A DNA stretch of 64,000 nucleotides from Immersiella caudata (lineage: Eukaryota > Ascomycota > Sordariomycetes > Sordariales > Lasiosphaeriaceae). Within the stretch, counting starts at the first letter, position 1. Each line of letters begins with the position of its first letter. A program made the position numbers and the translations under genes. Below the pieces are notes generated by a model, which was not told the DNA's origin, made no database searches, and saw only the letters and a program-made list of their open reading frames with translations. This document shows positions 24,316-34,327 of this stretch, piece after piece. The stretch spans positions 2,542,001-2,606,000 of the forward strand of contig JAULSU010000001.1 of NCBI GenBank assembly GCA_030512335.1, given 5' to 3'.

Positions 24316-26469
24316 ATGGACAAGGAGAGTCCCTCGGTCCCAACCAACCCTCTTAGACCTCCCTCTCGCGCCCGTGGAGGCGCTGTGGGCCATCATCCTA
24401 GGCCGTTACACTCTCCCCCGCCCCATATCGAGCTCTACGAGAAGAAACCGCTCCCTCCGATCCCGGCCAAGCGGGAGCCGGCGACCGACAGGCTCAGTGA
24501 GGATATCAACAAATTGTTCAGCACTGCAGTGGGAAGCAATGGCCCCGAGACTGAGGGGTTGGCAAGCGGCCAGATCGACTGGGCGAAAGAAGAGGCCAAC
24601 ATTGCTGTGATCTTGGACAACCGCATCAGGCGAAATATATCACCGGCTCCGGCATCTTCCACGTTCCCAGGTGCGAGAAAGAGAAGCAAGCAGAACATGC
24701 GGATGAGGTCTGGTGAAGATGGCATATCAAGTGTCTTGGATGATGCAGTGGCAGCGCCACCACCGAAATCATCAATGAGGAAGATAGTGAGCCTCACTGG
24801 CGGAAAGCTCAAGGGAACATCATTGCCCTCGCCGTCAGGACACAACTCGTCACACAAGATTAAACAACTCACTGGCACCGAGGTGGGTTCTGAACAGACA
24901 GGTGTTGAGGGCTCAACTGAGGCTTCGCCCATGAGTCGCAACAGCAGCATCTATAGCGCGGAGGACTTCTCGGATGCTGGGTCTCTGGATACTTCATCAA
25001 GTTACGACATGGGTTATGCCTCGGATCCAAATACCAGCAGCTCCAGGCAACCAACAGATTCGAAGAAGGCCATGTTTGGAGCATTGCCCCCAGTGCCGTC
25101 CCCCTTGAACATCACCAAGATTCAAGAAGCAAAGAGGATCAACTTGGGTGGGCACAGGTCATCTTTCTCAACGAATGACGCTGGCAGAGCCAGGGACGTC
25201 AACAACGAGTTCTGGTTATCAGATCATCCAACCGGAAGGTACCACATGACAACCGCGCAGATTGCGCGCTCTGTTCCTGGTACACCCCTGCGGCCGCCAA
25301 GACCTCTCAAAGCCCGGCAGACCCTTTTTTTGCATCCACAGTCCAGCTACCCAGAGTTGTTGATGATGAACAAGGCTGCGGCCCTGACGGCAAACAGTCT
25401 CCCACCCCACGGAAACCCGACAACATCACCCCCTCTGCCACGGAGCCCTCCCCCCGCCGAGAACGGTTCCCCTACCGACCCAAAACACTGGCGATATCTT
25501 CTTCACAGTCCCAACCTTTACCAAGATCCCTCTCCGCCTCCAGTGCCCCCAAAGCCCAAACTCAGCCCAACGCTCAACGACGGCAAGTTCCCTCGAAGTC
25601 ATCACCGCTCCATACTCTCCAAGGTCTTCCGCCGCTCTTCGGGTCTCCCCTCACAACCCACCCACGGCAAGACCCTCTCCTCACCCAACATTGGCTCTAC
25701 CCCCGTCCCATCCTCTACATCTACCCTCCTGCCCGCTGCAGAAATAACTCCTACGCCTCCGGCTCGGCCTGGTACATCCCACCGCTACACCCAAAGCGCA
25801 CCCGCGAGCGCTAGCACAACCAACATCCCGATTCCTCCTATCCCATCTGCCACAACACCACCTCCCCGTCCGCGCACCGCCGCGCCGGAACTACCACAAT
25901 CGCAACCAAACACCTTATCAGCATGGGATCACGACGACGACACGGAGAGGACCGGTTTGTTCAGAATCCCATTCGCAATGTCCAGCATGAGCAACCTTGC
26001 AGGCGAAGCTGTGGGGCAAGCAAGAGCCGCTGTTGGTATTAAGTCAAGGGCAGAGAGGAAAAGAGACAGTATCAAGGGGCGGATTCAAGTCCTAGGCGGC
26101 GGTGAGATGGATGGTGCTACCGATGGTTTACTTGTTGCGGGTGAGAACGACACTGGAGAGAATGAACGGAGTAAGACCAAAGGCGGTGGGAAAGGCAAAC
26201 CTGAGCGCCGGTGGTGGGAGGGATCAGCGGAAGATGAGGCCAGAGAGGGTGCTGGATATGGATTGGGTGGATGGTGGACGGCAGGTTCCCATGACGCAGC
26301 CAAGGTCGAGGGGAAGGGAAAGGGTCATGGGAGGGGACAGAGCCACAGTCAGGCTCAAAGCCAACGGGATGTGGACCAGGAGTCGAGAAAGGGTCGACAG
26401 AGGGCTGGAACTTGGAGTGGTCGGGGCAAAGGGCGAGGGGGTGTGCTTGGGGATGGGCCTTGGTTGTGA
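24316..26469 (+). CDS. Large disordered proline-rich protein, function unknown
   Basis: Single exon, 717 aa, not recognised. It is almost wholly low-complexity: Ser/Pro/Thr-rich with poly-proline SH3- or WW-type motifs (EKKPLPPIP near residues 44-52, PPPVPPKPKLSP near 408-420), a Ser/Asp-rich patch near 215-240, and a Gly/Lys/Arg/Gln-rich tail. A more conserved-looking island is found around residues 555-600 (GLFRIPFAMSSMSNLAGEAV followed by AERKRDSIKGRIQVLG). The ATG context (AAAATGG) is good and a TATA-like sequence lies about 30 bp upstream. No membrane segment or signal peptide. A scaffold or signalling adaptor is a guess from the proline motifs only. Confidence 0.75.
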   Translation: MDKESPSVPTNPLRPPSRARGGAVGHHPRPLHSPPPHIELYEKKPLPPIPAKREPATDRLSEDINKLFSTAVGSNGPETEGLASGQIDWAKEEANIAVILDNRIRRNISPAPASSTFPGARKRSKQNMRMRSGEDGISSVLDDAVAAPPPKSSMRKIVSLTGGKLKGTSLPSPSGHNSSHKIKQLTGTEVGSEQTGVEGSTEASPMSRNSSIYSAEDFSDAGSLDTSSSYDMGYASDPNTSSSRQPTDSKKAMFGALPPVPSPLNITKIQEAKRINLGGHRSSFSTNDAGRARDVNNEFWLSDHPTGRYHMTTAQIARSVPGTPLRPPRPLKARQTLFLHPQSSYPELLMMNKAAALTANSLPPHGNPTTSPPLPRSPPPAENGSPTDPKHWRYLLHSPNLYQDPSPPPVPPKPKLSPTLNDGKFPRSHHRSILSKVFRRSSGLPSQPTHGKTLSSPNIGSTPVPSSTSTLLPAAEITPTPPARPGTSHRYTQSAPASASTTNIPIPPIPSATTPPPRPRTAAPELPQSQPNTLSAWDHDDDTERTGLFRIPFAMSSMSNLAGEAVGQARAAVGIKSRAERKRDSIKGRIQVLGGGEMDGATDGLLVAGENDTGENERSKTKGGGKGKPERRWWEGSAEDEAREGAGYGLGGWWTAGSHDAAKVEGKGKGHGRGQSHSQAQSQRDVDQESRKGRQRAGTWSGRGKGRGGVLGDGPWL

Positions 26470-26881
26470 ACTGACAGTCAAGTTCCTAGTGATCTCATTT
26501 CTTTGTCGAATCGCATTCATTCAGCCAGGCCTAAATGGGCTCTCGTGTTGCCAGGGGAGGGTGGTGCGTGGTGGGAGAAATGAGATTGACATTCTTCCCT
26601 ACGCCCCTTGGTCGAACGTAGCCAATATCGCCTCATAACCCGAATAGGTCTTGCTCTTCGTGTTAGAGGGTATAAAAGATGCGTGGATTACCTTTTTTGC
26701 ATTTTATCAACGTCCTTTCTAGTTCGTCATAGGGCTTCCTCCTGGGTCGCGGGCGGACAATCCCGTTTCTCCCGCCACGTGGTAGGGCTTCCTCATCCAC
26801 AAACGTGAAAACTCTCTTGTCAGCCTATCTCCCGAGAAGCTTTATTCGGCACTGAACGCGAACCCTGTTGGGGATTTGGAC
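26470..26881. other. Intergenic region
   Basis: 3' end of the proline-rich gene and the presumed promoter of the 2EXR/exonuclease locus. Nothing else seen. Confidence 0.55.
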
Positions 26882-28019
26882 ATGGCATTGAAAATGTTTG
26901 AGAAATGGGGGCGGGCCCCAGAACCTGTTCTCGCAACAAACTACCCCTATCCAACCACCATGACTCTCTCGACATTCCACGGCTTTCTCCGGCTACCCAA
27001 GGAGCTGTGGGACAAGATTTGGGACCTCAGCATTCATCCCGAGCCTGGAGTGCATTACGTCGGCGGGTACCACAGACCGAACGATGAACTCAAGGTTTCC
27101 AGCTTTTGGACCGACAGTGCTTTATGGCACGCGTGCGCTGAGTCTTGGAGGAGGATGGACAACCGGCACCGACCAAGGGGCACACTTACGCCCATTCCGA
27201 GCCCCACCCCCTGGCACCTCGGAGCGTTGGTGTATGGTACTGTCAACCCGGACACAGACCTATTCATTATGGGAGGCACGTACGATAACCCGGACTGTGT
27301 GCGTATCGAGGAGGAGTTGGGCCTCCTTAACCTCAGGCACATTGCCACTCCTGATCAACAACCCGTACAACCTACAAACCCGCCTCTGCCTCATCCCACC
27401 TCTCTCCCCGCCCTACCTCGGCACCGACAATGGAACCCTCTCCCTGATCACCCTCCACATTCCGTCGCCCGCATTTATCACATCACATCCCGACGATCCA
27501 CTCAAGACACTCTCAGCCATCCTCTAGGGCCCCATGTACCAAAAGCTTCTCTGGGACACCCGGTACGACGCCGCAGCACTCTTCAAAATCTACGGGGTCC
27601 ACATCCGGGGTGTCTTCGATCTCCAGCTTCTGGAGGTGGCGTCCAGAGACTGCGGCTCAAAGACCTACGTCAGCGGGTTGGACAAGGCCATCAGAAGGGA
27701 CCTCGATGGTGTGGTTACCACCGCTGAGATGGAGGGCTGGAGGAAGAGAAAGGCGGAAATGAAGACGATGATGGGATATCCCAAAGAACGAGAGAAAGGA
27801 TTGTTTGACGTCAGGCCGATGCATGCGGATATGATCGAGTATTGTGTTGGAGATGTTGATTGGTTGCCCTTGCTGCATGCGATTTACTTGAGGAGGATTG
27901 AGTCTTGGTGGCTCGGGCAAGTCGTGATGGAAAGTGTGACACGGGTAGACGGGGCAGTTTTGGGCAAGGAGGAGAAAGTCTCGAGGGCGCTGAGCCCCTG
28001 GGGGTTTCGGAGGGACTGA
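26882..28019 (+). pseudogene. 2EXR-like N-terminus joined to an RNase D-like 3'-5' exonuclease; broken or fused gene
   Basis: From the ATG at 26882 one frame gives a 2EXR-like start (FHGFLRLPKELWDKIWDLS, then VNPDTDLFIM and LRHIA), typical of a large fungal family of unknown function. From about 27340 a different frame resembles fungal DEDD 3'-5' exonucleases (NGTLSLITLHIPSP). After a TAG at 27525-27527 the same frame continues to 28019 with KLLWDTRYDAAALF, FDLQLLEVASR and IEYCVGDVDWLPLL, the last matching the final DEDDy motif. The usual first acidic motif (D-x-E) is absent. So this is either a decayed gene (frameshift plus nonsense codon) or a spliced fusion: an intron 27365-27527 (GTACAA...CTCTAG) would join the two parts in frame to a 324-aa protein without motif I. 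Confidence 0.5.
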
Positions 28020-28721
28020 AGGTGTCGTCGCCCTTTGGATGTTTTTGGCGCGTCTCTTTATGTTTGCTTTGGATGCTTCAAGGACTTGAATCTCTCTGTT
28101 TTGGGCATTGTCAGCGAGTTTGCGTGGGAAGTAGGTACCGAGCGACGCTCTACTTCACCCGCATCTCAGCGTCCTTTGTTTCTCTGTACGCATTGATAGT
28201 ATCACTAAGGTATGCGCCTTGTTGTATCATTGTACATGGCTAGAAGTACAAGGTTGAAGGCTCCAAGATGGAGAATGGTTGGAACGAACACAGAATGATT
28301 GGAACGGAAAATGGAAAAAAATGACTGGGCTGAAGGTCGGCTGGAATCAAACACATTGAACCATCATCAATTTGAAGAGCTACCCTGAAATGGTTAGGGA
28401 GTGAATTGCCCACGTACCCACCTCTTTGATAACGTCGATAACGTACTCTTCAGCTCCTCGACCCCGCTGACGTCACACTCAGGTACCCCGTACCCTGACC
28501 CTTCCCCGCAGCCCCTCACAGACACTCCAACACCTCCACCAAAACCAGCCGAGGCATCCCACTCACTCATGCCTCTATCCCCACGCTACTGACGGCTTCT
28601 TCAGCCTTGCCGGACTGCCCCGCATCCCTCCTGCCAGCGCCGTGGCAGATCATAGCCGCATCTGCCCCTCTCCGTGCATTGCCTATCGGCGACCTTCCAT
28701 CGCAGCCACCCTTTCCGCAAG
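28020..28721. other. Intergenic region
   Basis: T-rich just after 28019, then the leader of the Nudix gene. No further gene seen. Confidence 0.55.
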
Positions 28722-30069
28722 ATGAGCGGCTCCGTTGAGGCTGACACACCACAGCAGGCGGTCGACACCCAGCCGGTCAACCAAGACGACATCCAAACCG
28801 TTGCCCAGACTATTCGTGATCTCACATCTACCGAGGTCCAAGTCGTCCATCCAGGGGGAGAAAACGGCGGTGACGACTTCGGGATCACCTGCTACTGGGA
28901 TGCGTCGTCAATGGCTCCTCTAAACGCCCGCTCCGCCGTAAGTACCATGCCTAAAGACAAATTATCAGCGCCGGTGAACCCCGGAGTGATGCCTGTGGCA
29001 CCCCATTCCCCATCTCCTTCACCTATACCACCCAACTTACACAACCCCGAATCAAGGCTGCCGTTGCCCGACTCCGGGCATACAAGCCACCACCCGCTCC
29101 GCTATGGGGCCGTCTGCACCTCAGTCGACGGGCGGCCGTGCTCCTTCTGCTCTTCGCGGACCGGCGAGGTGACCTCCGCGTTGTCGTCACCATGCGAGCC
29201 GCAAGCCTTCGCAGCTTCTCCGGTCCGTTCCTTGCTGTAAAAGACCCAGATGCATGTACTAACTTGCCTAGGCCACGCCGCCCTCCCAGGGGGGAAAGCT
29301 GACACAATCGAAGAAACCCCATGTACGCTTCCTCCTCTCAGTGTTTGGACCCCCCCGCACCGCATCGCCCCTAACCAACCCAGTTCAAATCGCCCGCCGC
29401 GAGGCCTGGGAAGAAATCGGCCTCCCAATGGAAGACGCCAAACTTCCCTCCCCTTTCCGAATTGAACACCTCTGCGATCTCCCCATGAATCTGGCCCGCA
29501 CTGAACTCATTGTCCGGCCCTGCGTTGCCTTCCTCCACGCCAATGAACCCTCAGTACCCACGGGGGCGCCTCGATCCCCCTCCACGAAGACGCCAACGGT
29601 CGAAGAGAGCATGATCCCCCGTCTGGACGCCAAGGAAGTAGCAGCCGTGTTCTCCGCGCCGTTCAGTAATTTTCTCAAGGCCACTGACGAGGAGCTCCCA
29701 GCTGAAGAGGCCCGACGGAGGCCGCTGCCACCCGGGAAGTGGTACGAGGGGAATTGGCTGCAGTTTAATGGGCAACCCTGGCGGGCGCACTATTTTTACG
29801 TGCCAGTGAATGACCAGCGCGTGATGAAGCCCAAGCGGCAACTGTCAGCGGCTGAGGAGGAGGTTGCGGACGAGCTGGGGGAGAAGGAAAGGTATCAGGT
29901 GTGGGGCATGACGGCGCGTATCCTCGTGGATGCGGCGAGAATTGCGTATGGACAGGATCCGGAGTTCGAGCACAACTCACACTACGGAGATGAGGGGATG
30001 ATAGAAGATGCAGAGAAGCAAGGGAGGCTGGGTCCCAAGAAGAAGACAAGCGAGGCACCCAAAGTCTAG
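28722..30069 (+). CDS. PCD1: Nudix hydrolase, PCD1-like coenzyme A diphosphatase
   Basis: Exons 28722-28937, 29057-29222, 29272-29322 and 29384-30069 give 372 aa. The Nudix region is rebuilt only by splicing: GHAALPGGKAD in the 51-nt exon 3 joins IEETP to FQIARREAWEEIGLP in exon 4. Upstream SRRAAVLLLLFADRRG and VVVTMRAASLRSFSG match the CoA-diphosphatase subgroup, as does WYEGNWLQFNGQPWRAHYFYVP after the box. Yeast Pcd1 is peroxisomal and hydrolyses CoA, preferably oxidised CoA, to 3',5'-ADP and phosphopantetheine. No C-terminal SKL-type signal is present (it ends APKV). Intron 2 has a clear ACTAAC branch; intron 1 uses a CAAG acceptor, so that junction is less certain. Convergent with the Ctr gene, 164 bp between stop codons. 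Confidence 0.88.
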
Positions 30070-30233
30070 AGGTAGATTTCATATGGCGTTGATTTTAGCG
30101 AGCCAGACCTTTGCGTGGATTTCGCTGAGACATAGAATCATGTACTTGATCCTATCCACCGTGAGAGCAGTATCGTCTTCCTCGTACGGGCATCGAGAGA
30201 GATGCAATCCGAAGGCTCTCTGCCACGGACCGC

Positions 30234-31014
30234 TCAGTGGCAAGCAGTGTCCTTGGTAGCCGAAGTGCGTCCGCCGAATAAGAGATACCCCAACCCAGCA
30301 CCAATCGATACAGCAATCATGATCCACCCATTGTAAGTCATGAAGATAAGCCTGTCCCAAGTTAGCCCCTGCCACCGACGGGGAGGGTGGTCAAACTTAC
30401 ATGATCATGAACGCATAAAAGTTCTGCACCCCGTACAACACAGATTTGATAACGTGCGCCCGCCTCGCGGCATCGTCCCTGTTGTGCCCTGCGCGCCCAG
30501 CCGCAAAAAAGGGCGTAGTCTCAGCAAGAATTTCCGGCTCATCATCATCATCGCCTCCTCCAGCGCTTCTTAGCCAACGCGCACGCCATGGAACGGGGAA
30601 TCACGCAGGGGGGTGGACAAGCAAATGAATAGTCGGGGGATGGGGAAGGAGGGTAAAACTTACGAGGAGCTCCCTCGATGCGCTTGGCGGTGCGCGCTTC
30701 GAATTGACGAATGGCTTCGCGCAGGGCCTCGTAGCCGGCTACGATGGCGACGATACCGAGGAGGGAAATGATCAGGGAGAGGGGGGAGGTGATGTGCCAT
30801 TGGCGGAAGACGACGCAGACGTTTTGGTAGTTCCATGTGAAGAGCATCTGTGAGAGGCTGTTAGGATGGCGACAGGTGGGTGTTGGGAAGGAGAGAGGGG
30901 TTGGCTTACGTTCATAGAGCAGCGCGCGTGGCCGTCCATGGGCATGTTGTCGGCGTGCATGGCACTGTGGTCGTGCATGCTGTGGTCCATGTGGGAGTGG
31001 TCGTGGTGGTTCAT
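30234..31014 (-). CDS. Ctr-family copper transporter
   Basis: Minus-strand exons 31014-30910, 30847-30664, 30557-30401 and 30351-30234 give 187 aa. The N-terminus is packed with His and Met (MNHHDHSHMDHSMHDHS, MPMDG), typical copper-collecting motifs. TM1 is around SPLSLIISLLGIVAIVAGY. TM2 has the required MxxxM (MLIFM) and TM3 a GxxxG (GAGLG), followed by a short tail ending ACH. These features define Ctr copper importers, which work as trimers in the plasma or vacuolar membrane and carry Cu(I). The ATG at 31014 is preferred for its CCAAAATG context and because it begins the His/Met region. The 3' end of intron 2 is uncertain: no YAG acceptor fits, and GGAG at 30558 (or the next AG three bases on, giving 186 aa) is the best in-frame choice. 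Confidence 0.88.
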
Positions 31015-32761
31015 TTTGGCTTGCGGCGGATTCTGACCTGCTGGGGTTGCGGGTGTGAGGGGGAGTTGTTGAAAGGCACCGGAGGCTGAAAACAAGAAAT
31101 GAGATTGGAGTATATACTGATTGGGATGAGAACGTGGAAGACAGCTGGTGCGTGAAGCTTTCGCTGTCCTGTGAGACGGGTAGTGGCCGAGGACACAATT
31201 GGAGCTTGGACCTCGAGGGGTCGAATACTGGGATCAGCGACCACAGGGGTGAGAGCATACTATTTTGACACCCGGTGTGTGCCAAGAGCTATCTTTTGAG
31301 ATGGAAGGCGCAGCCAAGACTGGGGTCGAGAATCCTAAGCCTCTGGTCCCAACATCTCCTGGAAGAAAAAAAGAGTTTGGTCAAACACATACGGGATGAG
31401 GCATCTGAGAGGAGAGGGCGGCCATTCATTTGCCACTCTTTTCCCAGTCTAGTCTACCTACTCGACCCCCCAACGGACGCCAGAGGACAGACCGACTGAC
31501 AACAACACAGACTTCTGGTGCCGCTGACCACCAAATGAGATTGAACCTTTTTCTTCTTCCTAAAGCATCTTACTGTGGGGGTGATGTCTTAATTTCCAGT
31601 AATAGCCATACTTTGGTGCTTAGTATCCCGTATTCTAGGGGCTCTTGGGTAGATCTTGTCCTCCTAAGCCCATCCGGGTTACAAGGACAACGTGACCAGT
31701 CGACATCATTTGGTACTACCACGGTTACTTTCACTTTGCTTCGAGAGCTGGAGATCGTTAACACCTAGCCTTGTTGAGCCTCAGTCTCTCCACAACATTC
31801 GCTCTTGGATGGCCGGGGCTGTCTGCCCGGTAGGTAGGTAGCTAACTATTTCCATGTTCTCCGCTGTTTGAGCTTCTGCCGTTTTTCACCGCGTTCTTTG
31901 AGCCGAGCGCCGAGCTGAGCTGCGCAATGGCATTAACAAACTGCCCTCCGCCCACTTGACCTTGGGTTTGAGTCTTTTTTTTTTTTTTTGTCAGGGCGAA
32001 TAGATATCTCCGACGCCTGTTTGCGCCTAAAAACGCCTTTCCCACCGTTCCGTCACCTACAGGGCCTAGCTTATGATGGTCAAACTCGTTTCTTTCACCA
32101 CTCGTTGACTACACATGGATTAAATCGTCAACAGCTAGCAAGGAATTGGTCAAGATTAATTTATGATGCCGGGCACGCTACTCGCATCGCAACAACCTCT
32201 GACCAGAATGTGGTGAAGATGCTTGTGATCGCACAGGCCAAAGAGGGCAGTGATTGGGTTTACAGCACAACAGACAGAAGCCAGTGGTCCAGTGTCAATT
32301 CTGCTTTCTTCTGTATACCTGCCATGTCACAGGTTGATCGAGACTCGCAGCAACAGAACTTGGTGGCCGCAGGTTAAACTCCTCATCTTCATTGTTGCCC
32401 CGCCATCTGCCGACGACGTCAATGGCGGGGTTGGTGGGGTAGGGGTATTATCGGGAACACTGGGTGCGGGCTTTTCAGAGGAGATACCTTACCCCCGGAT
32501 CGTTCAAAACCAAGGAGATACCTTACCTCGCTACTAAGTAATGGGAAATACATACTACCGTGGGATTGACCAATTCCGACTACTCGTGGTTCCAAAGGGC
32601 GCACCTCAGTTGTATGCCGTCATCAAAGCCGACGATTCCCGATCTCATCTTTCACCTCACTTCTGCTCACAACATTCAAAAACCAAACTCGTTCACTTAT
32701 CAAATTTACCCATCAGCCAATCCATCTCGCAGAGCACTGCCTCTATACCTTAACTGCCAAA
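31015..32761. other. Divergent intergenic region, Ctr / BNA1
   Basis: 1.75 kb with promoters for both genes. Contains a T run at about 31975-31989 and a 15-bp direct repeat (separate entry). I looked for the yeast-type copper element TTTGCTC near the Ctr start and did not see it. No gene recognised. Confidence 0.55.
32479..32527. repeat. 15-bp perfect direct repeat upstream of BNA1
   Basis: AGGAGATACCTTACC occurs at 32479-32493 and again at 32513-32527, 34 bp apart start to start. It lies about 235-283 bp before the BNA1 start codon, so paired protein-binding sites are possible; a small duplication is the simpler explanation. Confidence 0.7.
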
Positions 32762-33375
32762 ATGCTGTCCTCCCCCGTGAACCTCCCCAAATGGTATGCC
32801 CCTCCTCACCTCACACCAACCCCCTTCCCACCCATATTCGTCACCCCTGACCCCCCCTCAGGCTCTCGGAGAACTCCCACCTCCTCCAACCCCCCATCAA
32901 CAACTTCTGCGTCTACAACGCAGGCTTCACCGTCATGGTTGTCGGCGGCCCTAACGCACGCACCGACTACCACATCAACACGACCCCGGAATGGTTCTAC
33001 CAATACCGCGGCGCCATGCTGCTCAAGGTGGTTGAAGAGGACGGCACCTTCCGTGATATCGTCATCCGCGAGGGAGACATGTTCCTGCTGCCGCCCAACA
33101 CGCCACACAACCCTGTGCGGTTTGCGAACACGGTGGGTATTGTGTTGGAGCAGGCACGGCCGGAGCGTAGCGTGGATCGGATGAGGTGGTATTGTGCTGG
33201 GTGCAAGAAGGTGGTGCATGAGGCGGCGTTCCACTGTACGGATTTGGGGACGCAGATTAAGGAGGCGGTGGAGGTGTTCAAGGGGGACGAAGGGTTGAGG
33301 ACTTGTAAGGGTTGCGGGGAGGTGGCTGATTGGTGTCCTAAGGAGGGGACGATTCAAGATCCGAATCTGCAGTAG
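32762..33375 (+). CDS. BNA1: 3-hydroxyanthranilate 3,4-dioxygenase
   Basis: Two exons, 32762-32793 and 32862-33375, give 181 aa. The enzyme opens the ring of 3-hydroxyanthranilate in the kynurenine route from tryptophan to NAD, using non-haem Fe(II) in the cytosol. The cupin motifs are clear: [15 protein letters not shown] supplies a His and a Glu iron ligand, [17 protein letters not shown] the second His. The C-terminal Cys pairs WYCAGC and [11 protein letters not shown] form the extra rubredoxin-like metal site seen in fungal and bacterial enzymes. The 10-codon first exon ([10 protein letters not shown] + W) matches the family start. Convergent with the FAHD1-like gene; 91 bp separate the stop codons. 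Confidence 0.96.
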
Positions 33376-33466
33376 GATAGCTTGACGGGGGGTGGGGGAG
33401 AATGTGTGCATTTACTATCTAGCTGTTGTCTGAGACGCGCAGTGTACATGAGCAAATATCGATCGA

Positions 33467-34327
33467 CTACGTTTCACCGTAGACGTACGAGCTCGTAGAC
33501 TCTTCGACGCCGACCTCGATCTTGGCGTCCTCGAGTTCCTTGCCGTTTATCTTGATGCCGGCGCGCATAACGTCGCCGGGCACGACCGGGCCGACGCCCT
33601 TCGGGGTGCCGGTGATGACAATGTCGCCAGCGTTGAGGGTCATGACCTTGGAGATGTCGCTGAGGAGGCGGGGAATGCGGAACAGCATGAGCTCGGTGGA
33701 GTCGTTCTGGCGGACCTCGTTGTTGACGGTGAGATACAGTTCAATGTTGTGCGGGTCCGGGATGGCCGACTTGCTGATGACCTTGCTGATGGGCAGGAAG
33801 GTGTCGAAGCCCTTGGCGATATCCCAAGGAAGACCCTTCTTCTTGGCCTCGTTTTGGATGTTCCTGGCCGTCATGTCGATGCTGAGGGCGTAGCCTGGAT
33901 GAGTTAGCAAGAATTCAGGGGCCAAGTGTATCGAGATTCTGCCTACTCTCAATCGCATCCAGAGCCCCCTGTTCATCCGAAGCCTCCAGGTTCTTGACCT
34001 GCTTGCCCAGGATCAGGGCAAGCTCAACTTCATAGTGAAGGTCAACACCACGAGGCTGGATCACGGGGCCTTCGCCGGGAAGCAGGATGGAGGACGTCGG
34101 CTTGAGGAAGAAAAACGGCTGCTTAGGGCGCACGTTGTTCAATTCGGCGACATGGTCTCTGGGGCGGGGTTAGCTCAGCTGGTCAAATGTCGTCACGAAC
34201 CCAAGGTATCGGATAAATGATTTGGTAGGAGACGGTATACACACGCATAGTTACGACCAATGCAGACTACTTTGCTTGCTTTCTTGACTGAAGCCATCGT
34301 AGCGAATCCTCTCCGTAGCAACACCAT
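33467..34327 (-). CDS. Fumarylacetoacetate hydrolase-family protein, FAHD1-like acylpyruvase
   Basis: Exons 34327-34245, 34158-33947 and 33894-33467 give 240 aa; starting at the second ATG (34297) gives 230 aa. The catalytic core is present: VVCIGRNYADHVAEL, KPTSSI, then HYEVELALILGK with the metal-binding E-x-E, and MTARN. The end has DIVITGTPKGVGPV, the signature loop. FAHD1 proteins cleave acylpyruvates and decarboxylate oxaloacetate in mitochondria. The upstream ATG adds MVLLRRGFAT, a short basic, hydrophobic leader with no acidic residue that looks like a mitochondrial presequence; starting at the second ATG (MASVKKASK) would remove it. A TATATAA box lies 40 bp upstream of the first ATG. 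Leaky scanning could give two locations. Confidence 0.9.

Noticed and set aside
34150..34200. tRNA A-box-like TAGCTCAGCTGG with a following GAACCC
   Set aside because: It lies in intron 1 of the FAHD1-like gene and has no acceptor stem, T arm or spacing of a tRNA. A chance match.
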